DNA of 64,000 nucleotides, taken from contig CAJHZI010000435.1 of assembly GCA_905160935.1 (NCBI GenBank), positions 1 through 64,000 of the forward strand, written 5' to 3'. The notes under the pieces are model-generated. The model was given only the letters and a program-made list of their open reading frames with translations, did no database searches and was not told where the DNA came from. The translations under genes and the position numbers were made by a program. Shown here in pieces: positions 27,987 to 33,375 of this stretch; position 1 is the stretch's first letter, and the number at the start of each line of letters is the position of its first letter. The stretch is from Enchytraeus crypticus (Eukaryota; Annelida; Clitellata; Enchytraeida; Enchytraeidae).

Positions 27987-30465
27987 CATGTGTATGTATT
28001 GATATGTATTTAGATACATGTACATGTACGTATATATATATATATACATTGCATATACATGATATATATATATATTGTGATAGTTGCTTTTGAAATTACA
28101 ATGTATTTCATTAAGGACAAAAAATAACATCGCTAACTGTAGCAAACCTTTTACTTTTATTGCCATAAGTCAATAAGTCTCTGTGTGAAATTTAATTTCG
28201 TTCTTAATGGCTGCTAAAAGCTCAGAAGTTTAAAATAAATGGCATTACATAAAATGCAAGAAACTAAGCAATTTTTTAGATTGCGCAAACAAGATAATTC
28301 CGACATTTTAGAAATTTCTTAGCAAACCTTTCTCGCTATTTTAAACATTAGTGGATTGGTAAGCTTAGGCTAACTGAATCTGAATTGTACTTAGAAATAA
28401 AGTGATTTTTACAGCATTTCTGGTTTAGATGTTTATAAATCATATAAACAAAATAGGTCTACATTTAGTACTTACAAATATCAACCAAAATGTCTCCTCT
28501 GTTAAGTCGTATAGGAGATTAGGTAATGATTTATAATCTTTTTTAGTCATATACACGCATGAAAATTGCTTGTGTTTACACAGTTTCCTTTATTAGTTGC
28601 TGTTGCTCAGTTTTTTTCGTAATTTCTCCTATGGTTATTAGTAATCGTTATCTTTGATAGCGCACTGGTTGCAGCGGGCGCGGATTTAAGACCTTCCAAA
28701 AGCTATGGATTTTTTCATTCAAAGATTTCAACACTCGGTCTTCAAGGGTAGTCACCGATCTATGTTGAGCTAAGCGGATGAGTATAGGCGTTATATACCA
28801 TGGACCTGCCAATAGGCAATGCATTAAGAGAGAGAATCATAAAAATCTAAAAGGCATTATCAAATTAACTCACAATTTTATTAAAGTAACTTCAAACCAT
28901 CGTCAAACAGACAAACAGGCTAGAAAGGCAAACAGTCTCCAAACTGTTTAAACTAGACTGGGCAATAGCTTGCAATAACAAGGGAAACCAAGTTTGATCC
29001 TAGAGTCACGGCCTTCAACCAGAGAAACAGACAGACTGAATAAGTGATTTATTAGGAAGGACAAGCTGGGCTGGGCTTATCATATATACAAGGTCTGATC
29101 ATAGAGTCAGGCTTTCAACCAGACAGACAGACAGGCTGGGTAAGTGAATTATTAGCATTGACAAGGAGGACTTACCATATATACTAGGTTTGATCCTAGA
29201 GTCAAGGCTTTCAACCAGACAGACAGACAGACAGGATAAGTGAATTATTAGGATGGATGCGCTAGGCTGTCTAATCATATATACCAGGTCTGATCTTAGA
29301 GTCAAGCTTTCAACCATACAGATAGACAGGATAAGTGAATTATTAGGAAGGACAAGCGCTAGGCTGGGTTTAACATATATACCAGGTCTGATTCTAGAGT
29401 CAAGGCTTACAATTAGACAGATAGACAGACGGAATAAGTGAATTATTAGGAAGGACATGCTAGGCTAGGCTTACCATATATACCAGGTCTGATTCTAGAG
29501 TCGATGCTGCTTAACCTGTCTATCAGTTCAAGGGCTCGACTCTCATTAGTGCTGCAAACAAATGTCAATCATCTTGGCGTAATAGATCAGTTCGATAATT
29601 GAAAACATATTTTGTTGCATGTTAACACTGGTTTGTTTATGTTGACATCTGATACATATATTTATATGTAAATGTAATGGGTCAACGTTATAACTTCGTT
29701 ATAATGCATGCATATCGTTATAATGGGTGTCAGAGTTAAACTATACGTGTTAAGTTATTCCTTAATTAATATCCGTATAGTAGGTTGTAAAGTAAATAAC
29801 ATTTCTAAAGAAAGCTTGTATTAGAAATTTTATGAGGATCTAGTACATTTCAATGGTATTCTATGCAGTGTTTACGTTTTTTTGTCCACTGTTTACATTT
29901 GGTGTCCCCGATGTTCTATTTATAGCTATCACCGAAAAGATCTATTACAAAATTAATTATATAATTTTAAAATTTATATGCATTATAAATATCGGCATTA
30001 TTTAATTATTTAATTCTGCTTTGTTCGTATAGTTACACACATGACATATCGCACGTGCTATATAGTTTCCTTTCTTGGTTTCTTGTTTTGTATCTTTTTA
30101 ATTTCAATTCTAAATATATTTTTATCCCAACCCTAGCTAAACTGATATTAAAGGGAGGATTATGATGATGCACGGATTGTAATAATTGGCAATAGTAAAG
30201 AAAACTTGAAAAAATAATATTATATCTGACTGTATTGCTAAGAATAAGAAATACGATTACTAATTAATGCAATGAGATTCAGAAACAATTCCGGAATTTA
30301 TATCCAATTTTGTGATTGTCTGATTTAGTTTTGACTAGAAATACACTTGTTTTTATAAACTCGATAAAAATAATTGCAAATAAAACCGTAAATATTATAA
30401 TACCTTCTGTCACTCGCTATGACGCCGACAAACAGCCTCAGTATTACGATCAGTATAACCTTCAT
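5724..30465 (-). CDS. Cys-loop ligand-gated anion channel subunit, glycine receptor/GluCl-like (ten exons, span)
   Basis: Joining ten minus-strand exons (30465-30404, 29551-29484, 24845-24778, 20358-20269, 17721-17594, 15317-15235, 12447-12307, 9215-9063, 7032-6806, 5942-5724) gives 1239 nt, 412 residues and a TGA stop. Visible parts are a signal peptide (1-18), loop D Arg75, loop A WLPDVYF (102-108), the Cys-loop C146-C160 with FPLD, loop B (165-169), a second disulphide pair C207/C218 in loop C, M1 (229-253), M2 with the anion motif PAR at 259-261, Leu270 (9') and Arg280 (19'), M3 (about 288-313), a short cytoplasmic loop, and M4 (about 388-410). In this family such subunits form plasma-membrane pentamers gating chloride. 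The second disulphide favours a glycine or glutamate receptor type over GABA-A. The ligand cannot be settled from sequence alone. The family is certain; the exon joins are inferred from splice sites and phase. Confidence 0.93.
5948..6015 (-). mobile_element. SINE family A, 3' end next to the exon 10 acceptor
   Basis: Minus-strand core TCACTGACATCGCTTTCGAG, then GAGGAAACTGACGTTAAC and CTTTACCAGCT, ending 5-10 nt before TTTGCTCAG/exon 10. It therefore supplies or displaces the sequence where the branch site and pyrimidine tract should be. Confidence 0.87.
6060..6225 (-). mobile_element. SINE family E tail with (ATC)n
   Basis: A run of ATC triplets (6085-6165) followed by TTTTTACTAGGGTCCGGACT, the antisense 3' end of family E. 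It lies in intron 9. Confidence 0.72.
6245..6412 (+). pseudogene. RTE-like LINE, 3' end only
   Basis: About 165 bp of the family 3' end: [14 protein letters not shown] coding remnant, GAGTGGAGTCGC and CCTGCCAGTAAACAGTGCAC. It is followed directly by (GA)n to about 6450. It lies in intron 9 of the receptor gene. Confidence 0.85.
6655..6745 (+). mobile_element. SINE family A-like, diverged
   Basis: CCGGATTCAAATCAAGTTCT (B box) followed by TTTCGAGACAGGAAACTAAC and GTTAAACTTGCCTTTGG. It lies in intron 9, about 60 bp from exon 9. Confidence 0.7.
6806..7032 (-). CDS. Receptor exon 9: M2-M3 and cytoplasmic loop
   Basis: This is a 227-nt exon from a CCCGCAG acceptor to an ATG/GTGAGT donor. It completes the pore helix as [11 protein letters not shown], carries Arg280 (19'), the [10 protein letters not shown] linker and M3, then a charged loop ([12 protein letters not shown]) to residue 340. 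Thr at 6' and Leu at 9' are the usual pore residues of anion channels. Reading through the donor meets a stop within four codons, which supports splicing here. Confidence 0.95.
7033..9062. other. Receptor intron 8
   Basis: AT-rich intron of 2.0 kb. Apart from the tRNA-like SINE head at 8285-8375, I see only a short AATAAAATA-rich stretch at 7080-7200. Confidence 0.6.
8285..8375 (-). mobile_element. tRNA-like head of a SINE
   Basis: Minus-strand reading gives TAGCTATGTCGGTAGAGCAC (A box) and GGAATTCAAATCCCATGC (B box), then GTTACTGATA. It resembles family A heads and cannot form a clean acceptor or anticodon stem. It lies in intron 8. Confidence 0.7.
9063..9215 (-). CDS. Receptor exon 8: loop C, M1, start of M2
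   Basis: This is a 153-nt exon, matching the length I recall for the M1 exon in vertebrate relatives. It opens with GNYSC, giving the second loop C cysteine (218). It continues through M1 ([20 protein letters not shown]) to NSEPARITL, with the Pro-Ala-Arg anion-selectivity motif. Asn215-Tyr-Ser is a glycosylation sequon inside loop C. The donor GTTTAT is weak but keeps phase with exon 9. Confidence 0.94.
9440..9550 (+). mobile_element. SINE family E, 3' end
   Basis: GTAGGACAGAGAGGATTTGA, GAGAGTTTTTCGTATCCCGG, then GATGATGATGATAA. It lies in intron 7. Confidence 0.72.
9822..10174. mobile_element. hAT-like MITE with an internal minisatellite
   Basis: The left end is CAGTGGCGTGGCC and the reversed right end is CAGTGGCGTAGCGAGG. 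The flanking 8-bp duplication is AATGTGCG/AATGTGCT with one mismatch. From 9840 to 10060 the interior is a roughly 20-bp tandem repeat (AATCTTGGGAGTCGCACTCT type, about 11 copies). It lies in intron 7 of the receptor gene. Confidence 0.88.
10439..10510 (-). tRNA. tRNA-Trp (anticodon CCA)
   Basis: This is a 72-nt cloverleaf read on the minus strand. The acceptor stem is GACTCCG/CGGGGTC with one G-U pair. The D arm TGGCGCAACGGTA contains a good A box, the anticodon loop is CTCCAGA, and the B box is GGTTGCGTGTTCAAATC. It has no intron and the discriminator base is A. It is almost identical to the vertebrate tRNA-Trp sequence I remember. It lies in intron 7 of the receptor gene, on the same strand, and is probably functional. 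Confidence 0.95.
11316..11678. mobile_element. MITE family G, copy 1
   Basis: This 363-bp element is over 90% identical by eye to 29582-29945. The ends are ATAGATCAGTTCGGTA and, reversed, ATAGATCTCTTCGGTA. Flanks of CA (mutated TA) and TA suggest a TA target. It contains no coding capacity. It lies in intron 7 of the receptor gene. Confidence 0.85.
11830..12118. repeat. GA-rich and GACA microsatellite
   Basis: GAGA and CAGA repeats in several blocks, adjoining family D at 12120. Open frames on both strands are low-complexity artefacts. Confidence 0.92.
12120..12275 (+). mobile_element. SINE family D, 3' half
   Basis: TTTGTGAAGGGATTAACTTG, GGAGTGCTCTTATGGAGCGA, GAATATGTACCTTGAACCTG and CCACTTGGCAGTGCACTGAA, then a GAA-rich tail. 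The tail ends within 40 bp of the exon 7 donor. The last 40 bp match the RTE-like LINE 3' end. Confidence 0.85.
12307..12447 (-). CDS. Receptor exon 7: loop B to loop C
   Basis: This is a 141-nt exon with acceptor TTGTCCAG and donor GTGAGG. The split codon Tyr167 is followed by [11 protein letters not shown], the loop B region. It then runs through LPQF (193-196) and [11 protein letters not shown], which carries the first cysteine (207) of the loop C disulphide. The Glu that precedes loop B in vertebrate glycine and GABA-A receptors aligns with Ser165 here. Confidence 0.94.
12635..12800 (+). mobile_element. SINE family A, near full length
   Basis: Head GGCTGGAGCCAGCGGCGATG, with GGCTGGAGCCAGTGGTGATG duplicated in tandem. 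Then TCGGTAAGTTATTCGACCGC, B box GGTTTCAAATCCTGGG, core GCTTTCGGATGAGGAAACTG and tail CTTTACCAGCTTTA. It lies in intron 6, about 190 bp from exon 7. Confidence 0.88.
13570..13840 (-). mobile_element. SINE family D, near full length
   Basis: The plus strand reads AGTGCTCTGTCAGGTGGCAG, TCCATAGATCAAAAAGTTAA, GGTGGTTTATTATTGATT-like body, and CGCCTCTTACGACATATTGC, then AGTTAACGGTTGGCC (head). It lies in intron 6. Confidence 0.82.
14660..14880. repeat. (TA)n microsatellite cluster
   Basis: Two long TA tracts (14675-14720 and 14820-14860) with CACA and GTATAC interruptions. It lies in intron 6. Confidence 0.95.
15041..15234. repeat. 35-bp minisatellite beginning at the exon 6 donor
   Basis: There are about six units (GTACACAATGTATTGTAC core plus ACACGTGATACACAA). 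In the gene's sense the array begins at the GTTAGT donor of exon 6, and each unit repeats GTTAGT, or once the consensus GTAAGT. The last bases of the exon resemble the equivalent part of the unit. Confidence 0.9.
15235..15317 (-). CDS. Receptor exon 6: Cys-loop
   Basis: This is an exon of exactly 83 nt, the size I remember for the Cys-loop exon in GABA-A and glycine receptor genes. It encodes [15 protein letters not shown] (146-160), two cysteines with 13 residues between and the FP-x-D-x-Q core. Position 4 of the loop, normally Asp or Asn, is Tyr149. The acceptor is TTTACAG and the donor is T/GTTAGT. The donor belongs to a 35-bp tandem repeat that fills the next 200 bp of the intron. Confidence 0.95.
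15345..15670. repeat. ACTAGGTC minisatellite
   Basis: Tandem ACTAGGTCACTAGGTA blocks with higher-order units of about 30-36 bp. It lies about 30 bp upstream of the exon 6 acceptor, in intron 5. Confidence 0.9.
15895..16142 (-). mobile_element. SINE family F, tRNA-derived
   Basis: Minus strand: GATTATGACTTAATGGTTAT (A box), GGCCTGAATTCAAAGCCAAG (B box), GTGATATCACTTTGG-like body, and end GCCTCGAAGACCGTTCACCA. It is shared with 38330-38600. It lies in intron 5. Confidence 0.8.
16720..16800 (+). mobile_element. SINE family A-like, diverged
   Basis: GAGGAGTTCAAATCCTGTTG (B box) and GTGCAGGAGACTAACGTTAA, then ATTTGAATTTAG. It lies in intron 5. Confidence 0.62.
16840..17145 (-). mobile_element. 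SINE family E, full length
   Basis: The plus strand reads an ATCATCATC start, CAGTTTAACTAGGGCCGGGA, TGTAACAATTTCTTGAGCCT, AGGTGCTCACCAACCGAATC, CCTTTCACGACACGTGCAGT and CACCGGTTGGTCTATTCTTC, ending AACCGGATACAACACTGGG. It lies in intron 5. Confidence 0.85.
17400..17550 (-). mobile_element. SINE family A
   Basis: Minus-strand GGAGTCGATGGCGATGTTGG, CCAACCGCGGATCAATATGC, GAGTTCAAATCTTGGGC and TGAGATCGCTTTCGAGAG. Its 5' end is about 45 nt downstream of the exon 5 donor. Confidence 0.82.
17594..17721 (-). CDS. Receptor exon 5: loop A and loop E strands
   Basis: This is a 128-nt exon encoding residues 97-138. [19 protein letters not shown] is the loop A region, comparable to WxPDLFFxNEKxxxxH of glycine receptors and GluCl; it continues to [13 protein letters not shown] sequon N-K-S begins at residue 123. 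It enters in phase 0 and leaves in phase 2 at GTATCC. A family A SINE begins about 45 nt inside the following intron. Confidence 0.95.
17740..17880. repeat. GTGTAAAT minisatellite
   Basis: Imperfect 12-16 bp units GTGTGCGTAAATGTGT. It starts about 20 bp upstream of the exon 5 acceptor. Confidence 0.85.
18745..18875. repeat. Nested inverted repeats with GAGTGTACA
   Basis: AATAGAGTGTACATT (18777-18791) pairs perfectly with AATGTACACTCTATT (18842-18856). A smaller TCTATTATTATAGAG hairpin overlaps the right arm. It lies just upstream of an RTE-like fragment. Confidence 0.8.
18880..19345 (+). pseudogene. RTE-like LINE, 3' fragment
   Basis: This is a 5'-truncated copy coding for [17 protein letters not shown], a stop at the GTDR site (TAG at 19092), then [18 protein letters not shown]. 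It ends in the family 3' terminus GGCAGTGCACTAAGAG and runs straight into (TA)n. Confidence 0.9.
19865..20115. repeat. GACTGAGTCAGG minisatellite
   Basis: About 16-18 imperfect units of 13-15 bp built on GAGTCAGG. It lies in intron 4, about 150 bp from exon 4. Confidence 0.88.
20155..20238 (+). mobile_element. SINE family A-like, diverged
   Basis: GGTTCGGGGTTCAAATCTAG then CATGTTTTCGAGACGCTAAA. Its end lies about 30 bp from the exon 4 donor, in intron 4. Confidence 0.62.
20269..20358 (-). CDS. Receptor exon 4: beta2 strand, loop D
   Basis: This is a 90-nt exon, phase 0 at both ends, between TGTTACAG and GTATAAG. It encodes residues 67-96, including [18 protein letters not shown], the counterpart of YxVxxFLRQxWxDxRL. 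Arg75 aligns with the loop D arginine that contacts the ligand carboxylate in glycine receptors and GluCl. A sequon N-S-S begins at residue 86. With exon 5 it makes 218 nt, close to a single 221-nt exon in vertebrate relatives, so an intron appears to have been gained or kept here. Confidence 0.93.
20515..20645 (-). pseudogene. RTE-like LINE, 3' end only, diverged
   Basis: The plus strand reads ACATGGCATATGACTCCTCC and TTTGCTTTTCTCTTCATATT, matching the antisense 3' end of the family. It lies about 160 bp from receptor exon 4, in intron 3. Confidence 0.65.
21165..22690 (+). pseudogene. CR1/jockey-like non-LTR retrotransposon reverse transcriptase, frameshifted
   Basis: This is a 5'-truncated reverse transcriptase starting near [13 protein letters not shown]. 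It has NYRPVSLTS, the catalytic-core motif [24 protein letters not shown] and FADD. A 43-nt insertion near 22205, made of reduplicated AT-rich sequence, adds stops and shifts the frame from 1 to 2. The C-terminal part (22304-22690) then continues with [11 protein letters not shown] and ends at TGA 22690. No endonuclease domain or ORF1 is present. The element would be dead in cis. It lies in intron 3 of the receptor gene, on the opposite strand. Confidence 0.93.
22760..23400. repeat. TATG-rich microsatellite after the LINE
   Basis: About 640 bp of imperfect GTATGTAT/GTGTATGT starting 70 bp after the RT stop codon, so probably grown from the LINE's 3' end. Open frames here are artefacts. Confidence 0.9.
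24415..24500 (-). mobile_element. SINE family A, 3' half
   Basis: The plus strand reads GCTAAAGCTACGGTTAACGT then TTTCCTCACTCGAAAGCGAT and CCCAGGATTTGAACCC, the antisense of the family A core and B box. Confidence 0.85.
24590..24665. repeat. (TA)n with CACA flank
   Basis: TA tract preceded by an ACACAC-rich stretch (24510-24595). It lies about 110 bp from the exon 3 donor. Confidence 0.93.
24778..24845 (-). CDS. Receptor exon 3: first beta strand
   Basis: This is a 68-nt exon with acceptor TTTCAACAG and donor GTTTGT. It encodes residues 44-66, including [19 protein letters not shown], which corresponds to the GPPVxVxxxIxxxSFGSIxE strand of glycine and GABA-A receptors. A 68-nt exon at this place is a conserved feature of the gene family as I recall it. 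An unrelated open frame on the opposite strand covers the same bases and is not coding. Confidence 0.92.
25005..25050. repeat. (TA)n flanked by GA and CT tracts
   Basis: GAGAAAGA-rich (24925-25000), then TA, then CTCTCT. It lies upstream of exon 3 in intron 2. Confidence 0.93.
25600..26060. repeat. Minisatellite TCAATATATCATAGTC, interrupted by a SINE
   Basis: Units of about 25 bp (GTCAATATATCATAGTCTAG then TAGGT). The array is split by a family c SINE at 25665-25860 and continues on both sides. It lies in intron 2 of the receptor gene. Confidence 0.87.
25665..25860 (-). mobile_element. SINE family c (ATTG tail)
   Basis: Minus-strand reading has CGTCCCTGACATTACC, GGCGAGGAACCGGACGTTAA, then a tail of ATTGATTGATT. 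It also holds an upstream body with AGTCGTCATCGTGTGGTGC shared with the 41.2 kb copy. Confidence 0.82.
26370..26430 (+). mobile_element. SINE family E, 3' tail
   Basis: ATATCCAGACCCTAGTAAAA then AGGAAAGATGATGATGATAT. It lies in intron 2. Confidence 0.65.
26620..26885 (+). mobile_element. SINE family D, near full length
   Basis: Head AGAATAGACCAACCGTTACC and TGCACGTGTCGTAAGAATTG. Body AGGAAGGCAAAGGGATACCA. 3' end AAATATGTACCTAAGACACG. It lies in intron 2. Confidence 0.8.
26965..27030. repeat. (TA)n microsatellite
   Basis: Nearly pure TA tract of about 50 bp, in intron 2. Confidence 0.93.
27340..27510 (+). mobile_element. 5S rRNA-derived SINE, body only
   Basis: AAATCCCAGGGTGATGAAGG, CCGCGCCGGCTGCATTTGAT, AAGGCAAGGATTATCAATAA, AAACAAGCATCTGAGCTTCC and TGACCCAGTATG match the body of the 2.5 kb copy. 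The 5S head is missing. It lies in intron 2. Confidence 0.82.
27745..27990. repeat. Paired (TA)n arrays around a family b SINE
   Basis: TA tracts at 27750-27800 and 27935-27985, with the SINE and its AAT tail between them. Confidence 0.93.
27858..27935 (-). mobile_element. SINE family b
   Basis: The plus strand reads an AATAATAAT run, GAGGTTTAACGTCCGTTTCC, then AGGGATGATGTCAGGGACGT. It sits between two (TA)n arrays. It lies in intron 2. Confidence 0.85.
28610..28790 (-). mobile_element. 5S rRNA-derived SINE, part of head
   Basis: Minus strand: CGGTGACTACCCTTGAAGAC, CGAGTGTTGAAATCTTTG and TCCGCGCCCGCTGC. The first half of the 5S-like head is lost. It lies in intron 2. Confidence 0.82.
28770..28835 (+). 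pseudogene. RTE-like LINE terminal fragment
   Basis: About 60 bp: GGCGTTATATACCATGGACC then TGCCAATAGGCAATGCATTA followed by AGAGAGA. It sits at the end of a 5S-derived SINE copy. Confidence 0.75.
28985..29483. repeat. Exon-2-derived minisatellite, about 98-bp unit
   Basis: There are five decayed tandem copies of a unit comprising the last part of receptor exon 2, its splice donor and about 50 bp of intron. The unit landmark CTAGAGTC recurs near 28999, 29101, 29196, 29296 and 29396, and in the true exon near 29495. Several copies keep DSRIRPG or DSRIKPS in minus-strand translation and a GTATATAT donor-like sequence. None has the exon's acceptor. Confidence 0.88.
29484..29551 (-). CDS. Receptor exon 2: N-terminal helix, RIRPG motif
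   Basis: This is a 68-nt exon between a TTTGCAG acceptor and a GTATAT donor. It encodes residues 21-43 and ends in IDSRIRP, with the following Gly split across the junction; this matches the YDxRIRPxxxG signature at the start of the ligand-binding domain. An N-E-S glycosylation sequon lies at residue 23. Phase 2 in and phase 1 out fit exons 1 and 3. The last part of the exon and its donor are the final unit of a tandem array continuing to about 28985, and a MITE begins 30 bp upstream of the exon. Confidence 0.85.
29582..29945. mobile_element. MITE family G, copy 2
   Basis: This 364-bp element has terminal repeats ATAGATCAGTTCGATA and, reversed, ATAGATCTTTTCGGTG, with TA on both sides. It starts only 30 bp upstream of receptor exon 2 in the gene's sense, leaving the polypyrimidine tract and AG between element and exon. 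Confidence 0.87.
30025..30110 (-). mobile_element. 5S rRNA-derived SINE, 3' tail
   Basis: The plus strand reads TACACACATGACATATCGCA then CGTGCTATATAGTTTCCTTT, matching the 3' end of the 52.1 kb copy. It lies in intron 1. Confidence 0.75.
30112..30178 (+). mobile_element. SINE family E, 3' tail
   Basis: TTATCCCAACCCTAGCTAAA then AAAGGGAGGATTATGATGAT. It lies in intron 1. Confidence 0.65.
30404..30465 (-). CDS. Receptor exon 1: start codon and signal peptide
   Basis: ATG at 30465 begins [18 protein letters not shown], a basic residue followed by a hydrophobic stretch and a small-residue cleavage site, as expected for a secretory signal. The exon ends in phase 2 at a GTATTA donor, and the split codon is completed as Ser by exon 2. 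A possible acceptor (TTTGACAG) lies 14 nt upstream of the ATG, so a 5' UTR intron is possible. No TATA box was recognised. This exon has no family-specific motif, so it is less certain than the others. Confidence 0.72.
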
Positions 30466-30825
30466 TGCTTTTCTTGATTCTGTCAAACATTACAATTAAA
30501 AGAAGTGATTACTGATTAATTGTAAATTTTAAAGATTTGTAAATATTTATTGCTTTTTCTGAATCATAAATCTTGCTGAAAAAGTATTGATTTATACACA
30601 AGGAATTAATTCCTTCGACGTGTAACATGAAAGGTAACATCCAGTGCCTCACACGAGAAGAGATTTAGTAGGCGTTAAGTGATGTTTCATTTGCTTATAA
30701 CACAATAATAGACTTGCCAATCTCGATTTAGACAGAGTAAGACTCTAAACTTTCGATATTTTTGCTGGGCTGATATCTAAGCAGTTTCTACTTAGATATT
30801 TCTAGAAACTCCCCGATATGCTGGT

Positions 30826-31690
30826 ATTCTCTCTTAGTGCACTGCCTACTGGCAGGTCCATGGTACATAACGCCTCCACTCTTCTCTGTCTTACGCCTTC
30901 CTCTTCATTTTCACATATGAGTGGGTCTTTAAATCATCTAACATACCTAATCTCGGCCTGCCCCTGCCTCTTTTTCCTTCCATTCTACCTTCTATGACCT
31001 CTTTTAATAGACCTTCCCCCCTTAGAATGTGTCCTATCCATCTCTTCTTCCTATTTCTTAATACATTTATCAACTGTCTATCTGTGCCAACTCTCTCCAG
31101 GACTTCCTCATTTGTAACCTTTTGAGTCCAGCTAATCCGCTCCATTCTTCTCCAAATCCACATTTCCAATGCCTCCAGTTTCCTAATATCTTCCTCCCTT
31201 AAGGTCCATGTTTCACATCCATACAATAGCGTGGTTCAAATCAAAGTTTTCACTATCTTTATCTTTGTGTCTTTTTTAGACATTTTGTTAATAGTTCTTT
31301 TCTACTACCAAAGGCCGCTTTTGCTTGTGCAATCGTACTGCACATTTCTGTCTCACATTTCCCATCATCAGTTATAGTATGACCTAAATATTAGAAACTC
31401 CTTACCTGTTCCAATTTCGTACCATTTATTGTGATATTAATTTCATCTTTATTATTGGACACTCTCATAACCTTGGTCTTTTTTATATTAATCTTCATGC
31501 CATATCTTAGGGCCGTATCATTCAGCCTATCCATTATCTTCTGCAATCCAATCTCGCTGCCCGCTACCATCCCTTGGTCATCTGCAAATTGTACATCTTG
31601 TAACAAATTCCCTCCTACTTTTATTCCTTCTTCCAAGTCTTCCATGGCTTCCTCCATCATTGCCTCAGCGTAAGAAGGAATGCTGGTATT
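30826..31690 (-). pseudogene. RTE-like LINE, 3' part of ORF2
   Basis: This is the longest copy of this family in the window. Minus-strand reading gives an RT segment with VQFADDQGMVAGSE and MKINIKKTKVMR, then the C-terminal region [32 protein letters not shown] and [13 protein letters not shown]. The frame is broken between 31390 and 31226. The 3' terminus (30826-30860) reads CCTGCCAGTAGGCAGTGCAC followed by AAGAGAGA. The family resembles the endonuclease-reverse transcriptase / craniofacial development protein 2-like sequences of invertebrates. Confidence 0.9.
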
Positions 31691-31984
31691 ACAGAGTACG
31701 AAAAAATACCGGATAGCAGGGTTTTCGACTCTGTCAGTGCTCTGAGCTTCAGAGCTTCAGAGTTATATATCAACAATCGACTTGTCACAGAACAGTGTCA
31801 GACAACTTCCGGATTGCAAAATCCTTTCCAAACAATCCTTTATATTCCAACAGCCGAGAATGATGCCAATGCAGAAAAATAGAAGCGTTTGCATTTAGTT
31901 AGTTTTTACAGACGTTAAATGATTTATAATGGAAAAGAAAATTATAGGCCCACACACTGTTCAGACCTGTAGATGCTAAAATCC

Positions 31985-32240
31985 ATCATATATTTAATTT
32001 CATCTTTCGAAAGGACATCAGTGACGGGTGTCGGGTGAATCCGAAAATGAAAGCCCGCACATCCGAAGTCGGACATTCAACGGATGAGCCAGTGATAGCA
32101 CCCGTATCCAGTGGCGATATCGGTAAGATATTCGACCGCGGAGCTGTATGTGCGGGGTTAAAATTCTGGGTTCGCCCATCACTGACATTTCTTTCGAGTG
32201 GGAAAAATTACGTTAACATTAGTTGTAGCTTTTTATCGTG
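31985..32240 (+). mobile_element. SINE family A, plus an antisense fragment
   Basis: At 32095-32240: AGCACCCGTATCCAGTGGCG, GGTAAGATATTCGACCGCGG, TTAAAATTCTGGGTTCGC and TTTCGAGTGGGAAAAATTAC. At 31990-32035 a short antisense core fragment (CTTTCGAAAGGACATCAGTG) precedes it. Confidence 0.8.
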
Positions 32241-32379
32241 CCCGATATTAGCTTTCCTTAAAACACAAGTACAAAGTTATAATATCTAATTCCAATTCTC
32301 CCTTTGTTATAAAGTCTAATGAAGAACTGAATAAAATATGCGCAACTTAGCATTTTATAAAGCCTAGTCTCTTCCTATC

Positions 32380-32720
32380 TAGAGTTTTGCCAAATGGCAG
32401 GAACATATTGACTATATTAACACACAGAGCCCGCTATCCCGCTTCATATAGAGCACTCAATAGATCAACAAGTTAATCCTTTCATAATGGGCTTGCCTTC
32501 AATATCATATCCATACCTTGTGTAGCCTACAGCTAGGAAAAAATCGCAAAAAGCTCTGCCCTATCCTCATCTTAAGTAACCCATAGCGTGAGAAAAATAC
32601 GATTCCTGAGATGGCTTCCAGTTGTCGTCCTTAGTTTTTGCTTAGTTACCTCTTACGACAAGTGCAGTTAAAGAATTGATCTATTCTTCATTGTTCCGGA
32701 CAAAACACTAAGTCATTTGG
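32380..32720 (-). mobile_element. SINE family D
   Basis: The plus strand reads TTTTGCCAAATGGCAGGAAC, AATAGATCAACAAGTTAATC, GAGATGGCTTCCAGTTGTCG, CCTCTTACGACAAGTGCAGT and GATCTATTCTTCATTGTTCC. Confidence 0.8.
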
Positions 32721-33173
32721 GCTAAACATTTGCATTTGGGTTGAAATTTCATTCCATCTCAAATGCCCAATTGTCTCACGTATCTGGTAGACCTTAATTA
32801 ATTAAATCAAGTGATAGCAGATACGTCGCAAAGCCACCGACCTGCTCTCACTGCTTTAAGTCAACAAGCTTCAATCTCGTAGTATATGCTTTGTTACTGA
32901 TAGCTACAGCTGCAGAAAATTGCAACCTCTGTTAAACCAATATCACAAATTTAGTTAATATTTGAGTTTCAGTATTTAAAGTAAAGTGTTGCCAATGCCC
33001 TTCCATGAAATTTCTATTTTATTTCTACACATGAACAGAAGTGGCGAAAAGATATAGGCTGATATTTTTCTTTCATTGAATTACAATTCTATATAATTAT
33101 TTATATTTATATCATTGCAACGTTAATAATATAATAATAAAAATTTGAGTATACTATACGCTTTCTATCTCTA

Positions 33174-33209
<36 letters not shown>

Positions 33210-33219
33210 CTTCTTTCTT

Positions 33220-33375
33220 ATTGTGCTGCCTTTTGGCGGGTCCATGTTACAACTCCCTGGCATAGTTCTATCCTCAGCTTTAGTAATCATATCCATAGAC
33301 AATTCTATAATATATCATCTATCATCTCATGCCTCGGTCTTCCCCTAACACGCTTCCCTTCCTTTACTCTTTCTA
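33220..33375 (-). pseudogene. RTE-like LINE, 3' end only
   Basis: Reverse complement of the 3' terminus (GGCGGGTCCATGTTAC on the plus strand) and the diverged GRPRxE region. It adjoins a (CT)n tract at 33170-33210, so the (GA)n tail is in the expected place. Confidence 0.75.
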
